Below are positions 49,183 through 57,742 of a stretch of 64,000 nucleotides of DNA, piece by piece. The position numbers were made by a program, and so were the translations under genes. This stretch comes from Umezawaea sp049997955 (lineage in GTDB: Bacteria > Actinomycetota > Actinomycetes > Mycobacteriales > Pseudonocardiaceae). Below the pieces are notes generated by a model. It was not told the DNA's origin, did no database searches, and was given only the letters and a program-made list of their open reading frames with translations. The stretch is from assembly GCA_049997955.1 (NCBI GenBank), contig JAEBDY010000006.1, positions 62,001-126,000 on the forward strand, given 5' to 3'. Position 1 is the first letter of the stretch. Every line of letters starts with the position of its first letter.

Positions 49183-50268
49183 ATGCGCAACCTGCCTTCG
49201 CTGGGCGGCCTGAGAGGCCGTGCGCCTCGCCGCGCCGCCACCCCGGTGATCCCCGTCCCCGTGCCGCTGTCGGCGTACGTCGTCGACTGCGCGGTCTACG
49301 TCGACGGGGAGCGCTTGCCCGGCCGGTGGACGCACACCGCCGCCGTGGACGAGGTCCGCAAGCGCGGTGACGGTTTCGTGTGGATCGGCCTGCACGAGCC
49401 GGACGAGGAGCAGATCCAGGGCGTCGCCGAGACGTTCGGGCTGCACGAGCTGGCCGTCGAGGACGCCGTGCACGCGCACCAGCGGCCGAAGCTGGAGCGG
49501 TACGACAACACGCTGTTCATGGTGCTCAAGACCGTGAAGTACGTGCAGAACGCGTCGCCGGACACCGCGAACGAGATCGTCGAGAGCGGCGAGATCATGG
49601 TGTTCCTCGGCCACGACTTCGTCGTCACGGTGCGGCACGGCAACCACTCGGGCCTCAGCGTCGTCCGGAGGGTCCTGGAGGACGACGCGGAGAAGCTGAA
49701 GGTCGGTCCGGCCGCGGTGCTGTACTCGATCTCCGACCACGTCGTGGACAACTACCTCGACGTGACGTCCCGGATCGAGGACGACATCGACCAGATGGAG
49801 GCGATGGTGTTCGCGCCGCGCAGCCGGGTCAGCGCGGACCAGATCTACCTGATGAAGCGCGAGGTGCTGGAGCTGCGCCGGGCGGTCATGCCGCTCGCGA
49901 TCCCGTTGCGCCGCTTGGCGGAGGGCTACACGCCGCTGATCCCGGAGCAGGTGCGGTCGTACTTCCGCGACGTGGACGACCACCTCATCGAGGTGGCCGA
50001 GCGGGTCACGAACTTCGACGAGCTGCTGACCACGCTCGTCGACGCGACGCTGGCGAAGATCACCCTCCAGCAGAACTCGGACATGCGGAAGATCTCCGCG
50101 TGGGTCGCGATCATCTCGGTGCCGACCATGGTGGTCGGCGTCTACGGGATGAACTTCGAGAACATGCCCGAACTCAAGTGGAAGTACGGCTACCCGCTGG
50201 TGATCTCCGCGGTCATCGTGGCGTGCCTCATCCTCTACCGAATATTTCGTCGGAACCGCTGGCTCTAG
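49183..50268 (+). CDS. corA: CorA-like Mg2+/Co2+ channel
   Basis: 361-residue CorA-family divalent-cation channel. The N-terminal cytoplasmic alpha/beta funnel covers about 30-260 (FVWIGLHEPDEEQIQGVAETFGLHELAVEDA, RYDNTLFMVLKTV). Two membrane helices close the protein (about 295-318 and 328-350), and the channel signature YGMNFENMPE follows the first. ATG at 49183 with GGAGGACC before it. Mg2+ import is the usual role. In M. tuberculosis corA (Rv1239c) also lies next to lpqY-sugABC; here that operon is 8.6 kb away. Confidence 0.93.
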   Translation: MRNLPSLGGLRGRAPRRAATPVIPVPVPLSAYVVDCAVYVDGERLPGRWTHTAAVDEVRKRGDGFVWIGLHEPDEEQIQGVAETFGLHELAVEDAVHAHQRPKLERYDNTLFMVLKTVKYVQNASPDTANEIVESGEIMVFLGHDFVVTVRHGNHSGLSVVRRVLEDDAEKLKVGPAAVLYSISDHVVDNYLDVTSRIEDDIDQMEAMVFAPRSRVSADQIYLMKREVLELRRAVMPLAIPLRRLAEGYTPLIPEQVRSYFRDVDDHLIEVAERVTNFDELLTTLVDATLAKITLQQNSDMRKISAWVAIISVPTMVVGVYGMNFENMPELKWKYGYPLVISAVIVACLILYRIFRRNRWL

Positions 50269-50306
50269 TCCCCCAGTCCCCACCCGACCCGACGGGATGT
50301 CCCACC

Positions 50307-50402
50307 ATGACCAGGATCCTCACGAACCCCCGCTTCTGGGTTCTCGCGTTCCTCATGAGCTGGCTGACGATGATCACCGTGATCATCGCGCAGCAGCCCT
50401 GA
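50307..50402 (+). CDS. Possible 31-residue membrane peptide after corA
   Basis: A short frame from ATG 50307: basic start (MTRILTNPR), one hydrophobic helix (FWVLAFLMSWLTMITVIIA) and a QQP end. It lies 38 bp after corA in the same direction. No strong ribosome site is visible. It may be a genuine small partner of the channel or chance; it is listed because the single-helix layout is clean. Confidence 0.4.
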   Translation: MTRILTNPRFWVLAFLMSWLTMITVIIAQQP

Positions 50403-50410
50403 CCTCGTAC

Positions 50411-51493
50411 CTACACCCATTCCCGCTGTTCCCAGGAAAAGGGGATGCCGTGCCCGCGGCCGCTGCCCAGGCGCAGTGAGATCCCCGCGGGCCAGGTCTT
50501 CAGCAGCAGGTGGAACTCGTAGCCGGTGTGCGTGCGTCGGGGCTCGTACACCAGCAGCGCCAGCGGGGCCACGGGGGTCGCGCGCGCCACGGCCTCGGCC
50601 AGGATCGCGCGGCCCTCGGCCCTGTCCGCCGGCGAGACGTACTGCCACACCACGGAGTGCCAGACCACGGTCAGCACGTCCGGCGCGGGCTCGGCGAGCC
50701 GGTCCGCGAGCCACTCCGGCCCGGTCGTCCGCCGCACTGGCGCCGGGTCGAGCGCGGCGAGTTCCAGCGCGGACTGCAACCGGTCCCAGCGGTCGAGCTG
50801 GTCGGCCCACACGAACGACGACAGCGTCAACCGTCCGTCCTCTGTGGACACGTCGATCGGGTTGAGGTCGCAGCCCTCGCGTTCGACGATCCGCAGCGGC
50901 CGGGACAGGTCCGCGGCCGGGCGGCCGGTCCAGCGCGGGTCGAGCGCGAAGGAGCTGTCCGGGTCGCCTACGACCTCGTCGGCTCCGAGCCGGTAGGCGA
51001 TGCGGTCCGGGTGCAGGTTGAGACCGGCGCTGGCCCCGATCTCCAGCAGGCGGACCGGGAACGGCGTCGACCGGCCCGCGGCCTCCGCGGCGGCGTGCGC
51101 GGCGACCTGGAGGCCGCCGAACAGGGGTGCGCTGCGGCCCGGCTCGTTGGTCTGCACGACCGTCGCGCCGATCCGCGCCCGCAGCTCGTCGGTGTGCTCG
51201 TGCAGCACCGGCAGCACGGCGTCCCACAGCGTGGCGAGGTGCGGGCTGCCGCCGACCGACGGGTAGTGCTTGGCCAGGCCCGGAGCCCGGCCCTCCAGCA
51301 CCAGCCGGTGCAGCGCGCCCGCGAACCGCAGGCCGGGCATCGTGCCCTTGCGCTCGCGCTCGTGGCCCGCCATCACGCGGGTGGTGACGCCGCAGGCGCT
51401 CAGGTCGGCCGCGGCGCTCAGCAGCAGGGACTCGGTGAGGGGACTTGACCCCTCGCAGCTCTGGGCCGCGTCGGTGAACAGCTGGGCGAGCAC
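50411..51493 (-). CDS. DUF2332 family protein (second of two)
   Basis: 360-residue DUF2332 protein, paralogous to the one at 47230-48339. Shared segments: KHYPSVGGSPHLATLW (about 75-90), VVQTNEPGRSAPLFGGLQ (about 110-127) and LLEIGASAGLNLHPDR (about 146-161), the last like a SAM-binding loop. The C-terminus LVYEPRRTHTGYEFHLLLKTWP is typical of the family. Function unknown. GTG at 51493. It is convergent with corA across a 140-bp gap. Confidence 0.8.
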   Translation of the reverse strand: MLAQLFTDAAQSCEGSSPLTESLLLSAAADLSACGVTTRVMAGHERERKGTMPGLRFAGALHRLVLEGRAPGLAKHYPSVGGSPHLATLWDAVLPVLHEHTDELRARIGATVVQTNEPGRSAPLFGGLQVAAHAAAEAAGRSTPFPVRLLEIGASAGLNLHPDRIAYRLGADEVVGDPDSSFALDPRWTGRPAADLSRPLRIVEREGCDLNPIDVSTEDGRLTLSSFVWADQLDRWDRLQSALELAALDPAPVRRTTGPEWLADRLAEPAPDVLTVVWHSVVWQYVSPADRAEGRAILAEAVARATPVAPLALLVYEPRRTHTGYEFHLLLKTWPAGISLRLGSGRGHGIPFSWEQREWV

Positions 51494-51544
51494 AACCAGA
51501 CGCTAACCCCGGAGCGCGTCCACCGACCGCCGGGACGCGCTATT

Positions 51545-52345
51545 TCACCCTTCCCGGCGCAACGGTGCCAGGAGCCGTCGCACGGCGTCGCGGACGTCCT
51601 CGCGCGGCAGCGGGTTCGCGCTGACCCACTCGCCGTCCCGTGACACCTTGTAGCGCCCGCGCGGGGTGTCCAGCCAGGACAGCTCGCTGCCGTACCGGAC
51701 GTCCTCGCGGTCGTCGCCGTGCAGCCCGTTCGGCCTGCTGGCCCCCAGCTGCCCCTGGCCGAGCACGGGCTGGAGGTGGGCGATCATCCGGCGCAGCACG
51801 CGCTCGTCGACGCCGTTGTGCTCCAGCAGGTCCGGCAGCTCGGCCTCGCGGAACGACTCGCCGTCCTCGATCCGCCGGGCCATCTCGGACTCGGCGGCCC
51901 GCAGCGCCCGCACCGGCACGCTGATCGGGCTCGACCCGGCCTGCTCGACGTCCGGGACGAGCCGGACGATCGCGTCCACCGCCCGGTCGATCGGCAGCGA
52001 CCGCAGCCGGACGACCTCGTCCTCCTCGTCGGACCGCTGCACGGCCAGCAGCGCGGTCAGCCCGTCGACCATGGCCACGGCGCGGGTGGTCGACTTCTCG
52101 TCCACGACGACCACGTCCAGCGCGCCGCTGCGCTCGCGCAGCAGCCGCACGAACTCCTCCGCGAGCCCCGTCGGCCCGCCCTCGGTCGCGAGACCGCGGG
52201 CCTGGAGGGTCTGGAGGGCGGCCTGGAACACGACCGAGCGCTCCAGCTCCGTCGTGCCGCTGGACGGGACCTCCAGCGGGAACGGCGGCTCGACCTCGGC
52301 GTACGTGCAGAGGAGGTCGACCTCGTAGGGGTGCAGCTCGGTCAC
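51545..52345 (-). CDS. EspG-like type VII secretion chaperone
   Basis: 266-residue protein of the EspG (ESX-secretion-associated) family, recognised by YEVDLLCTYAEVEPPFPLEVPS at the N-terminus, the VVVDEKSTTRAVAMVDG strand region (about 78-95) and the C-terminal SWLDTPRGRYKV. EspG proteins bind PE/PPE-type substrates in the cytoplasm and keep them export-competent. GTG at 52345, overlapping the upstream 114-residue gene by 4 bp. With the two genes upstream it forms a compact substrate-chaperone module; no EccC ATPase or other membrane component lies in the window. Confidence 0.8.
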   Translation of the reverse strand: MTELHPYEVDLLCTYAEVEPPFPLEVPSSGTTELERSVVFQAALQTLQARGLATEGGPTGLAEEFVRLLRERSGALDVVVVDEKSTTRAVAMVDGLTALLAVQRSDEEDEVVRLRSLPIDRAVDAIVRLVPDVEQAGSSPISVPVRALRAAESEMARRIEDGESFREAELPDLLEHNGVDERVLRRMIAHLQPVLGQGQLGASRPNGLHGDDREDVRYGSELSWLDTPRGRYKVSRDGEWVSANPLPREDVRDAVRRLLAPLRREG

Positions 52346-52686
52346 GTCGTGCGCAGCGAGTCGGCGGAGTTGGCGTCGTCGGCGCGGTAGCGGGCGACGG
52401 TCTGCTCGGCGCTGTCCACGAACTCGTCCATCCGCGTGAGCGCGACGCCGAGCTGGTCGAGCAGGCCGTCCGCACCGGCGAGCCGGTCGGTGAACTTGTC
52501 GGACAGCGCGCTGCCGACCGGGCTGGTGCCCATGTGCGGGCTGTTGGCCGGGTGCATGAGCTCCTCGGCGTCGCGGCGCATCGCCTCGAAGTGGGCGCGC
52601 ACCTCGGCCACGGCGAGCGCGAACTCCTTGACCTGTTCCGGCTGGACGTGCCAGCCGCCCGCGGAACTCGACTCCTGGGTGTGCAC
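52342..52686 (-). CDS. Small WXG/PE-like type VII secretion substrate
   Basis: 114-residue helical protein with no classical signal. Two long amphipathic helices (about 14-45 and 65-102) form the helical-hairpin layout of WXG100/PE-like proteins. The C-terminus carries YRADD, which fits the type VII export motif YxxxD/E (about 98-102). GTG at 52686 with GAGGAG 8 nt before it. It lies between the PPE-like gene and the EspG gene, so it is probably the partner of the PPE-like protein in the secreted heterodimer. Confidence 0.7.
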   Translation of the reverse strand: MHTQESSSAGGWHVQPEQVKEFALAVAEVRAHFEAMRRDAEELMHPANSPHMGTSPVGSALSDKFTDRLAGADGLLDQLGVALTRMDEFVDSAEQTVARYRADDANSADSLRTT

Positions 52687-52717
52687 GATCGTTGCTCCTC
52701 TACGGGATCTGCGGGGC

Positions 52718-54007
52718 CTACAGGCCGATGACCGGCGGGGCGGCCTTCTGGTCGCTGCTGAACAGGTCTTCCTCCAGCGGGAAGCGCCGGTCGTACTCGC
52801 GGTCCTCGTCGCTGCCGCCCTGGCCGCGACCCGCCAGCGGACCGCCTGCCACGCCCCCGACGCCGCCGGCGCCGAACCGGTTGCCGCCGCGCAGCATGTC
52901 CCGCGCGCCTGCCCCGACACCGCCGCCACGACCGGGCGGCAGCGCGCCCAGCAGGCCGCCGGGGCCGCCGAACGGGCCGCCGAGCCCGAACCTGCCTGCG
53001 CCGAAGCCGCCTGCTCCGCCGAAACCGCCAGCGCCGCCGAGACCGCCAGCGCCCGCACCCCCTCGGCCGAGGGCGTCGGCGCCCAGCGCGCCAGGGCCAC
53101 CGGTCAACGCCGACCAGCGCGGGTCGTGACCCCCGCCGACGAAGCTCGGCACCGTGACACCGCGGCCGCCGGAGGTGTCCGTGCCACCGCCAGGGAGGGT
53201 GCCACCGCCGGGGGGGAGGGTGCCGCCGCTGCCGGGCGGCGGCTGGTGCGCGCCGGGGAGGGTGCCGACACCGCCACCGCCACCACCGGGCGGGAGCGCT
53301 CCGCCGTCACCGCCGCCGGGGCCCGCCGCCGGGCCCGCGAAGGACGGGGTGGTGCCGTCGACGTCCATGGCCGCGTTCTCGAAGCGCTGCATGGTCTGCA
53401 CGGCCCGCCGCTTGAGCTTCCTCTTCTTGCTGGCCCCGCCGAACACCGAGCCGATGCCGCCGATCATGGCGCCGATGCCCGCGCCGATCGGACCGCCGAC
53501 CGCGAACCCCGCCGCCGCGCCGCCGCCGAGCGACGACCAGCTGAAGCCGTCGGGGGGAGCGGGCATCTGCTGCTGCGCCGAGCGCAGCGCGCCCGCCGCG
53601 CTGTCGATCGGGCCCGACATCTTCGCCGCGGTCTCGCCGAGGTCGGACAACCAGCTGACGTTGCTCTTCACGGTCGCGGTCGCCTGGTCGGCGGCGCTGC
53701 CCGACCAGAACAGCATCAGCTTGTCGAGGGAGCGCTGGAGCTCGTCGGAGCGGTTCGCGATGCTCTCGCCCTGGCGGGTCCACGTGTCGGCGAGCCGTTC
53801 CACGTTGACCGGGTCGGCGTTCTCCCACACCATCTTGAACAGGTTCTTGTGGCTGAACCCGTCCCAGTGCGTTCCACCGACCACGTACCTGTCGTCCTCA
53901 CGCCCCTGTGCGCGCGATTCGGCGAACTCCTTCGCCGCCTGCGCCACGAAGGTGAAGAGGCCCTGGAACAGTCCTCCGCTTTGCACCACGTCCGTCTCCC
54001 CCGGCAT
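52718..54007 (-). CDS. PPE/WXG-domain protein with Gly-rich C-terminus
   Basis: 429-residue protein. The N-terminal helical domain (about 1-150) contains the FWSGSAADQ segment near 99-107, a W-x-G turn as in WXG100 proteins. A glycine-rich hydrophobic stretch (about 165-195, GFAVGGPIGAGIGAMIGGIG) follows, then more than 180 residues of Gly/Pro-rich low complexity (GGAGGFGGAGGFGAG and similar). It ends in an acidic tail (PLEEDLFSS). It resembles ESX substrates of the PPE type, secreted or surface-exposed, with the EspG-like chaperone encoded next to it. ATG at 54007. Confidence 0.75.
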   Translation of the reverse strand: MPGETDVVQSGGLFQGLFTFVAQAAKEFAESRAQGREDDRYVVGGTHWDGFSHKNLFKMVWENADPVNVERLADTWTRQGESIANRSDELQRSLDKLMLFWSGSAADQATATVKSNVSWLSDLGETAAKMSGPIDSAAGALRSAQQQMPAPPDGFSWSSLGGGAAAGFAVGGPIGAGIGAMIGGIGSVFGGASKKRKLKRRAVQTMQRFENAAMDVDGTTPSFAGPAAGPGGGDGGALPPGGGGGGVGTLPGAHQPPPGSGGTLPPGGGTLPGGGTDTSGGRGVTVPSFVGGGHDPRWSALTGGPGALGADALGRGGAGAGGLGGAGGFGGAGGFGAGRFGLGGPFGGPGGLLGALPPGRGGGVGAGARDMLRGGNRFGAGGVGGVAGGPLAGRGQGGSDEDREYDRRFPLEEDLFSSDQKAAPPVIGL

Positions 54008-54087
54008 AGATGTCGAGCTTGCAAGCTAGCGGATCCGACGCGCCCCACGACAGGTCAGTTCCACCGGATCCGCACTACCCTCGGTGG

Positions 54088-54792
54088 ATGCCGAAGGTTC
54101 TCGCGGTTGCCGACGAAGTGGTCGAACAGCTGTGGACCGAGCAGGTGCGCAAGCACGACGTGGACCTGATCGTGGCCGCGGGCGACCTGCCGTTCGACTA
54201 CCTGGAGTTCCTCTCGACGGCGCTGGACAAGCCGTGCGTGTTCGTGCCCGGCAACCACGACACCGATCTGACCGGTTACGCGAACGTCCGCGGCCTCTGG
54301 ACCAGGGCCGGGATCCCGTCCCGCTGGCCGGGCCCGACCGGCGGGATGAACGCCGACCAGCGCGTCGTGGACGTCGCGGGCCTGCGGATCGCGGGCCTGG
54401 GCGGCTCGATCCGCTACAACGAGGGCCCCAACCAGTGGACCGAGCGGCAGCAGTCCCGGCGTTCGCGGCGGATGATCCGCCAGGCGAACTGGCGGAAGCT
54501 GCGCGACGGCCGCGGCGTCGACGTGCTGCTCACCCACTCCCCGCCCCGCGACTGCGGCGACGAGCAGGACGCTCCGCACCGCGGGTTCGAGTGCCTGCGC
54601 TCCGCCGTGCGACGGCTCCGGCCGCCGCTCATGCTGCACGGGCACATCCACCCGCACGGCGAGCGGAAACCGGACCGCCACCTCGACGGCACGCGCGTGG
54701 TGAACGTCGTCGGCTACAAGGTGCTGGACATCCCCTCGACCGTTCCCCCGACCGCCCCCTCGACCGCATCGGAGGCCCGTGATGCGCGGTGA
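54088..54792 (+). CDS. Calcineurin-like metallophosphoesterase with altered first motif
   Basis: 234-residue metallophosphoesterase. Motifs: AAGDLPFDY (II), VPGNHDTD (III), LLTHSPPRD (IV) and LHGHIHPHG (V) are intact. The first motif, normally D-x-H, reads VADEVVEQL, so the Asp is there but the His metal ligand is lacking. Either one metal site is changed or the protein has a reduced activity. ATG at 54088. It overlaps the ParB-like gene by 11 bp, so the two are coupled. Confidence 0.8.
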   Translation: MPKVLAVADEVVEQLWTEQVRKHDVDLIVAAGDLPFDYLEFLSTALDKPCVFVPGNHDTDLTGYANVRGLWTRAGIPSRWPGPTGGMNADQRVVDVAGLRIAGLGGSIRYNEGPNQWTERQQSRRSRRMIRQANWRKLRDGRGVDVLLTHSPPRDCGDEQDAPHRGFECLRSAVRRLRPPLMLHGHIHPHGERKPDRHLDGTRVVNVVGYKVLDIPSTVPPTAPSTASEARDAR

Positions 54793-55633
54793 CACCGGGT
54801 TCCCCGTGGCCGACGCGGAGAACGACTTCACCAGGATGCGGCGGCAGCAGGTGCTGTCCCGCCTGTCCACGTGGCTGCGCCGCGAGCCGGACGACGTGAA
54901 CATCATGCTGCCGTTCGACGAGGTCGTGGACGCCCTCGGCTGGGTCAGGGAACGGCGGGTCGGCCTGCACACGATCCGGCTGGACTCGATCGTCGGCAGC
55001 GTCGACCGCACCCGCGACTTCGACCGCCGGTTCCGCCCCACGTCCACGCGGGTGCGGGAACGCTGGCAGCGCCTGGCGCTGGCGGCGCGGCGGGGCGAGT
55101 CCGTGCCGCCGATCGACGTGTACCGCGTCGGCGACCTCCACTTCATCGTCGACGGCCACCACCGGGTGTCCGTCGCGCACGCGCTGGGCCTGGACGTCAT
55201 CGACGCCCACGTCACGGAGGTCGTGACGCGGATCGACGCGCACGGCATCCGCCACCGCGGCGACCTCATCGTCAAGGACTACCGGCGGCTGTTCCTGGAA
55301 CGCGTCCCCCTCACCGGCGAGGCCCGCGCCTCGGTCGTCCTGGCCGACCCGTGGGACTACGCCAAGCTCGGCGAGCACGTCGAGGCGTGGGGTTTCCGCC
55401 TCATGCAGGACGAGGGCGTCTTCCTGGACCGCGCGACCGTCGCGCGGCGCTGGTACTCCGAGGAGTACCAGCCCGTCGTGGAGTTGCTGCGGCAGGCCGA
55501 CATGGTCGGCGCCCGACCGGAGGCGGAGGCCTACATGTGGGTGGCGGGCGAGCGCTACCGGCTGATCCGCAACCACCGGTGGGACAACGACGTCATCGAC
55601 ACCCTGCGCGCGACTACCGAGGTGCCTCGGTAG
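54782..55633 (+). CDS. ParB/sulfiredoxin-fold nuclease-like protein
   Basis: 283-residue protein with a ParB-like N-terminal nuclease fold: VGLHTIRLDSIVGSV (about 59-73), then VYRVGDLHFIVDGHHRVSVAHALG (about 113-136), which holds the conserved GHHR motif. The remaining 130 residues are helical with no known domain. It is not a chromosome-partition ParB, as the HTH region is absent. ATG at 54782 with GGAGG 6 nt upstream; a GTG precedes it directly. Coupled to the metallophosphoesterase; the pair may act together on a phosphorylated substrate or nucleic acid. Confidence 0.78.
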   Translation: MRGDTGFPVADAENDFTRMRRQQVLSRLSTWLRREPDDVNIMLPFDEVVDALGWVRERRVGLHTIRLDSIVGSVDRTRDFDRRFRPTSTRVRERWQRLALAARRGESVPPIDVYRVGDLHFIVDGHHRVSVAHALGLDVIDAHVTEVVTRIDAHGIRHRGDLIVKDYRRLFLERVPLTGEARASVVLADPWDYAKLGEHVEAWGFRLMQDEGVFLDRATVARRWYSEEYQPVVELLRQADMVGARPEAEAYMWVAGERYRLIRNHRWDNDVIDTLRATTEVPR

Positions 55634-56585
55634 AGGGCAGCGGTCTGGCCTGGTCCATGACCTTGTCCGCGTAGCTGTCCAGCAGCCGCGTGGCCAACTG
55701 CTGCGAGTACCCGAGGATGACCGCCCACAGCAGCAGTGCGGCCTGCGACGCGATCCCGATCAACCCCGTCGTCACGCCCGCGCCGAGCGCCAGGACGCCC
55801 ACCACCGCGAGGGCGGAGCCGAGCAGGATCTTGATGGTCGCCTGGTAGCCGATCATCACGTACGGCGAGAGGCTCGGTCTGCGCCGCAGCAGCAGGACGA
55901 CGGCGGCGAGCACCGCGCCGAACGCGCCGAGCAGCTGGATCAGCCACACGTCCGCCGCGGACGACGACTTGCCGCCGGGGCACACCACCGGCAGGCGTTC
56001 GGAGCTGACGCACATCGGCAGCAGACCGGGCTTCGCCAGCCCCACGACGCCCAGCACGGTGTTGATCAGGAACAGCACCGCCGACGCCGCGATCAGCTTG
56101 TTCCGCAGCGCCCGCGACCCGGCGTGCGCGAAGTCGGAGTTGTCGAACGCCCCCCTGAGCGCGTCCACCACGATCGCCCGCTCGATCGAGGGCGTGAACT
56201 CCCCCGGCCGCAGCTCCTCCAGCGCCTTGCGCCGCGGGTCGTCCTCGGGCAGGTTCGCGGCCACCCGCGCCTTGAGCCCCGGAACCCGCCCCAGGAACCC
56301 CTTCTCCGCCGCCACGGTCGCGATCTCTGCTTCGTGCAGCGACCGCCAGGCCCGCTCGATGTGCCAGCCGGACCACCACGACGCCACGGCCTTCCACCGC
56401 GACTCCTTGCGGGTCAGCATGTCGTCCACGACGGCCGCCTCGCGCTCCGCCGTCGTCCGCCACACCGTCCCCTCCGGGTCGACCGGATCCGGGGGGCCCA
56501 ACGCCGCCAGGTCCGCCCGGACGCGGTCCAGCCGCGACTGCACCACCAACCGCCAGTCGGTCACCTTCGGAGTGCGCTCAACCAT
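55614..56585 (-). CDS. Four-TM membrane protein, unknown
   Basis: 323-residue protein. The first 145 residues are soluble and charged, with a Trp-rich segment (VASWWSGWHIERAWRSLHEAE, about 67-87). Four hydrophobic helices follow (about 165-185, 215-235, 248-268 and 272-290). Two cysteines (PMCVSS and VVCPGG) lie in the first external loop. No family recognised. ATG at 56585. Its 3' end overlaps the convergent ParB-like gene by 20 bp; it is divergent from the XRE regulator gene. Confidence 0.65.
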   Translation of the reverse strand: MVERTPKVTDWRLVVQSRLDRVRADLAALGPPDPVDPEGTVWRTTAEREAAVVDDMLTRKESRWKAVASWWSGWHIERAWRSLHEAEIATVAAEKGFLGRVPGLKARVAANLPEDDPRRKALEELRPGEFTPSIERAIVVDALRGAFDNSDFAHAGSRALRNKLIAASAVLFLINTVLGVVGLAKPGLLPMCVSSERLPVVCPGGKSSSAADVWLIQLLGAFGAVLAAVVLLLRRRPSLSPYVMIGYQATIKILLGSALAVVGVLALGAGVTTGLIGIASQAALLLWAVILGYSQQLATRLLDSYADKVMDQARPLPSTEAPR

Positions 56586-56641
56586 GGGTCGATGGTGGCA
56601 CCGGGCACCGACAGAAAAGCGATCACCCGAACGTGTAGTCG

Positions 56642-56656
56642 GATGAGATTCTCATC
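56642..56656. promoter_or_regulatory. Perfect 15-bp palindrome upstream of the XRE regulator
   Basis: GATGAGA-T-TCTCATC lies 29-43 bp before the regulator start, in the gap between divergent genes. A likely autoregulatory operator or -10 region overlap. Confidence 0.5.
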
Positions 56657-56684
56657 GAATTCATCCCACTGCGAGGCTTCGGCG

Positions 56685-57509
56685 GTGGAGTACAGCATCC
56701 CGGCCATCCGCAGGCTGCAACTGGGACGTGTGCTGAGGGACCTGCGCAAGACCGCGGGCCTGACGCTCGACCAGGTCGGCCCGGACCTCGACCTGTCCGC
56801 CAGCACCCTCAACCGCCTGGAGAACGGCCAGGGCCGCGTCCACCCGCTGGTGGTCAGAGGAGCGCTCGACCTCTTCGGCACACCGTTCGAGCGGGTGGAA
56901 GAGGTCATGGCCCTGGCTCGCGAGGCTTATCGGACCAACTGGTGGGTGCTCCAAGGCGTCAAGGCGGACAGCTACCCGGTGCTCGAATCCGAAGCCGAAT
57001 CGGTGCGCAACTTCGAACTGGCCTTCATGCCCGGAATCCTCCAAACCGAAGACCACGCCACCGCCCTGTTCACGCTCGACCCGACACAGGACCGCAAACG
57101 CAACCTGACGATCCGGATGAACCGGGTGGCCCGACTCATCGATGATCACCCGCTCACCGTGCGCGCGATCATCGATGAAACCGCGCTCCAGCGCCCAGTT
57201 GGTGGACCGACGGTCCAGAAAAACCAACTCCAGCACCTGCTCACGATGGCTGAGCTGCCGAACGTCTCCATACGGGTGTTGCGGACCGAACTCGGGGCAA
57301 CGCTGGGCATGCGCGGTGGGTTCAGCGTCCTCACGTTCCCACCGGACACGATCGAGGACCTCGCCTACATCGACCACGCCGGGGGAAACCTGCAAATCTC
57401 CAAGAAACTCCAGGTCGCAGCGCTGCGCCGCAGCTTCGACACGCTCGCTAAGCTCTCGTTGACCGAGAGCGAGTCCACAGCGTTGATCTCCCGACTCGCC
57501 AACGGCTGA
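56685..57509 (+). CDS. XRE-family regulator with DUF5753 domain
   Basis: 274-residue regulator. The helix-turn-helix is at about 10-65 (LGRVLRDLRKTAGLTLDQVGPDL, SASTLNRLENGQG). The DUF5753 domain follows (about 85-270), with AFMPGILQTEDHATALF, the ARLIDDHPLTVRAIIDETALQRPVGG region and DLAYIDHAGG. Such regulators are very abundant in actinomycetes and pair with a small DUF397 protein, as here. Some act in development or antibiotic control. GTG start at 56685; the frame is open further upstream. A perfect palindrome lies just before it. Confidence 0.9.
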   Translation: MEYSIPAIRRLQLGRVLRDLRKTAGLTLDQVGPDLDLSASTLNRLENGQGRVHPLVVRGALDLFGTPFERVEEVMALAREAYRTNWWVLQGVKADSYPVLESEAESVRNFELAFMPGILQTEDHATALFTLDPTQDRKRNLTIRMNRVARLIDDHPLTVRAIIDETALQRPVGGPTVQKNQLQHLLTMAELPNVSIRVLRTELGATLGMRGGFSVLTFPPDTIEDLAYIDHAGGNLQISKKLQVAALRRSFDTLAKLSLTESESTALISRLANG

Positions 57510-57527
57510 ATGGGCGAGGTGGGCACG

Positions 57528-57701
57528 ATGGATCTGAACTGGCGCAAGAGCAGCTACAGCGGGAACGGCGGCGGCAACTGCGTCGAAATCGCCCTCGTCC
57601 CGCACGGCACGGCGGTCCGCGACTCCAAGAACCCCACCGGCCCGCGACTGGACTTCCCCACCACCGCGTGGCAGGCGTTCCTCACCGATCTGCCTGGCTG
57701 A
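57528..57701 (+). CDS. DUF397 small protein, partner of the XRE regulator
   Basis: 57-residue DUF397 protein: WRKSSYSGNGGGNCVEIAL (4-22) and VRDSKNPTGPRLDFPTTAWQAFL (about 30-52) give the complete family pattern. By family these proteins act with their neighbouring XRE/DUF5753 regulator, apparently as antagonists. ATG at 57528 with GAGGTGG upstream; an ATG at 57510 is also in frame. It lies 18 bp after the regulator. Confidence 0.92.
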   Translation: MDLNWRKSSYSGNGGGNCVEIALVPHGTAVRDSKNPTGPRLDFPTTAWQAFLTDLPG

Positions 57702-57707
57702 TCGGCT

Positions 57708-57734
57708 GGGTGCGCCGAACGGTCCGGCGCACCC
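57708..57734. terminator. Bidirectional terminator between DUF397 and SDR genes
   Basis: A perfect 10-bp stem GGGTGCGCCG / CGGCGCACCC with a 7-nt loop lies 6 bp after the DUF397 stop and 9 bp before the SDR stop. Confidence 0.75.
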
Positions 57735-57742
57735 CGTTCGGC

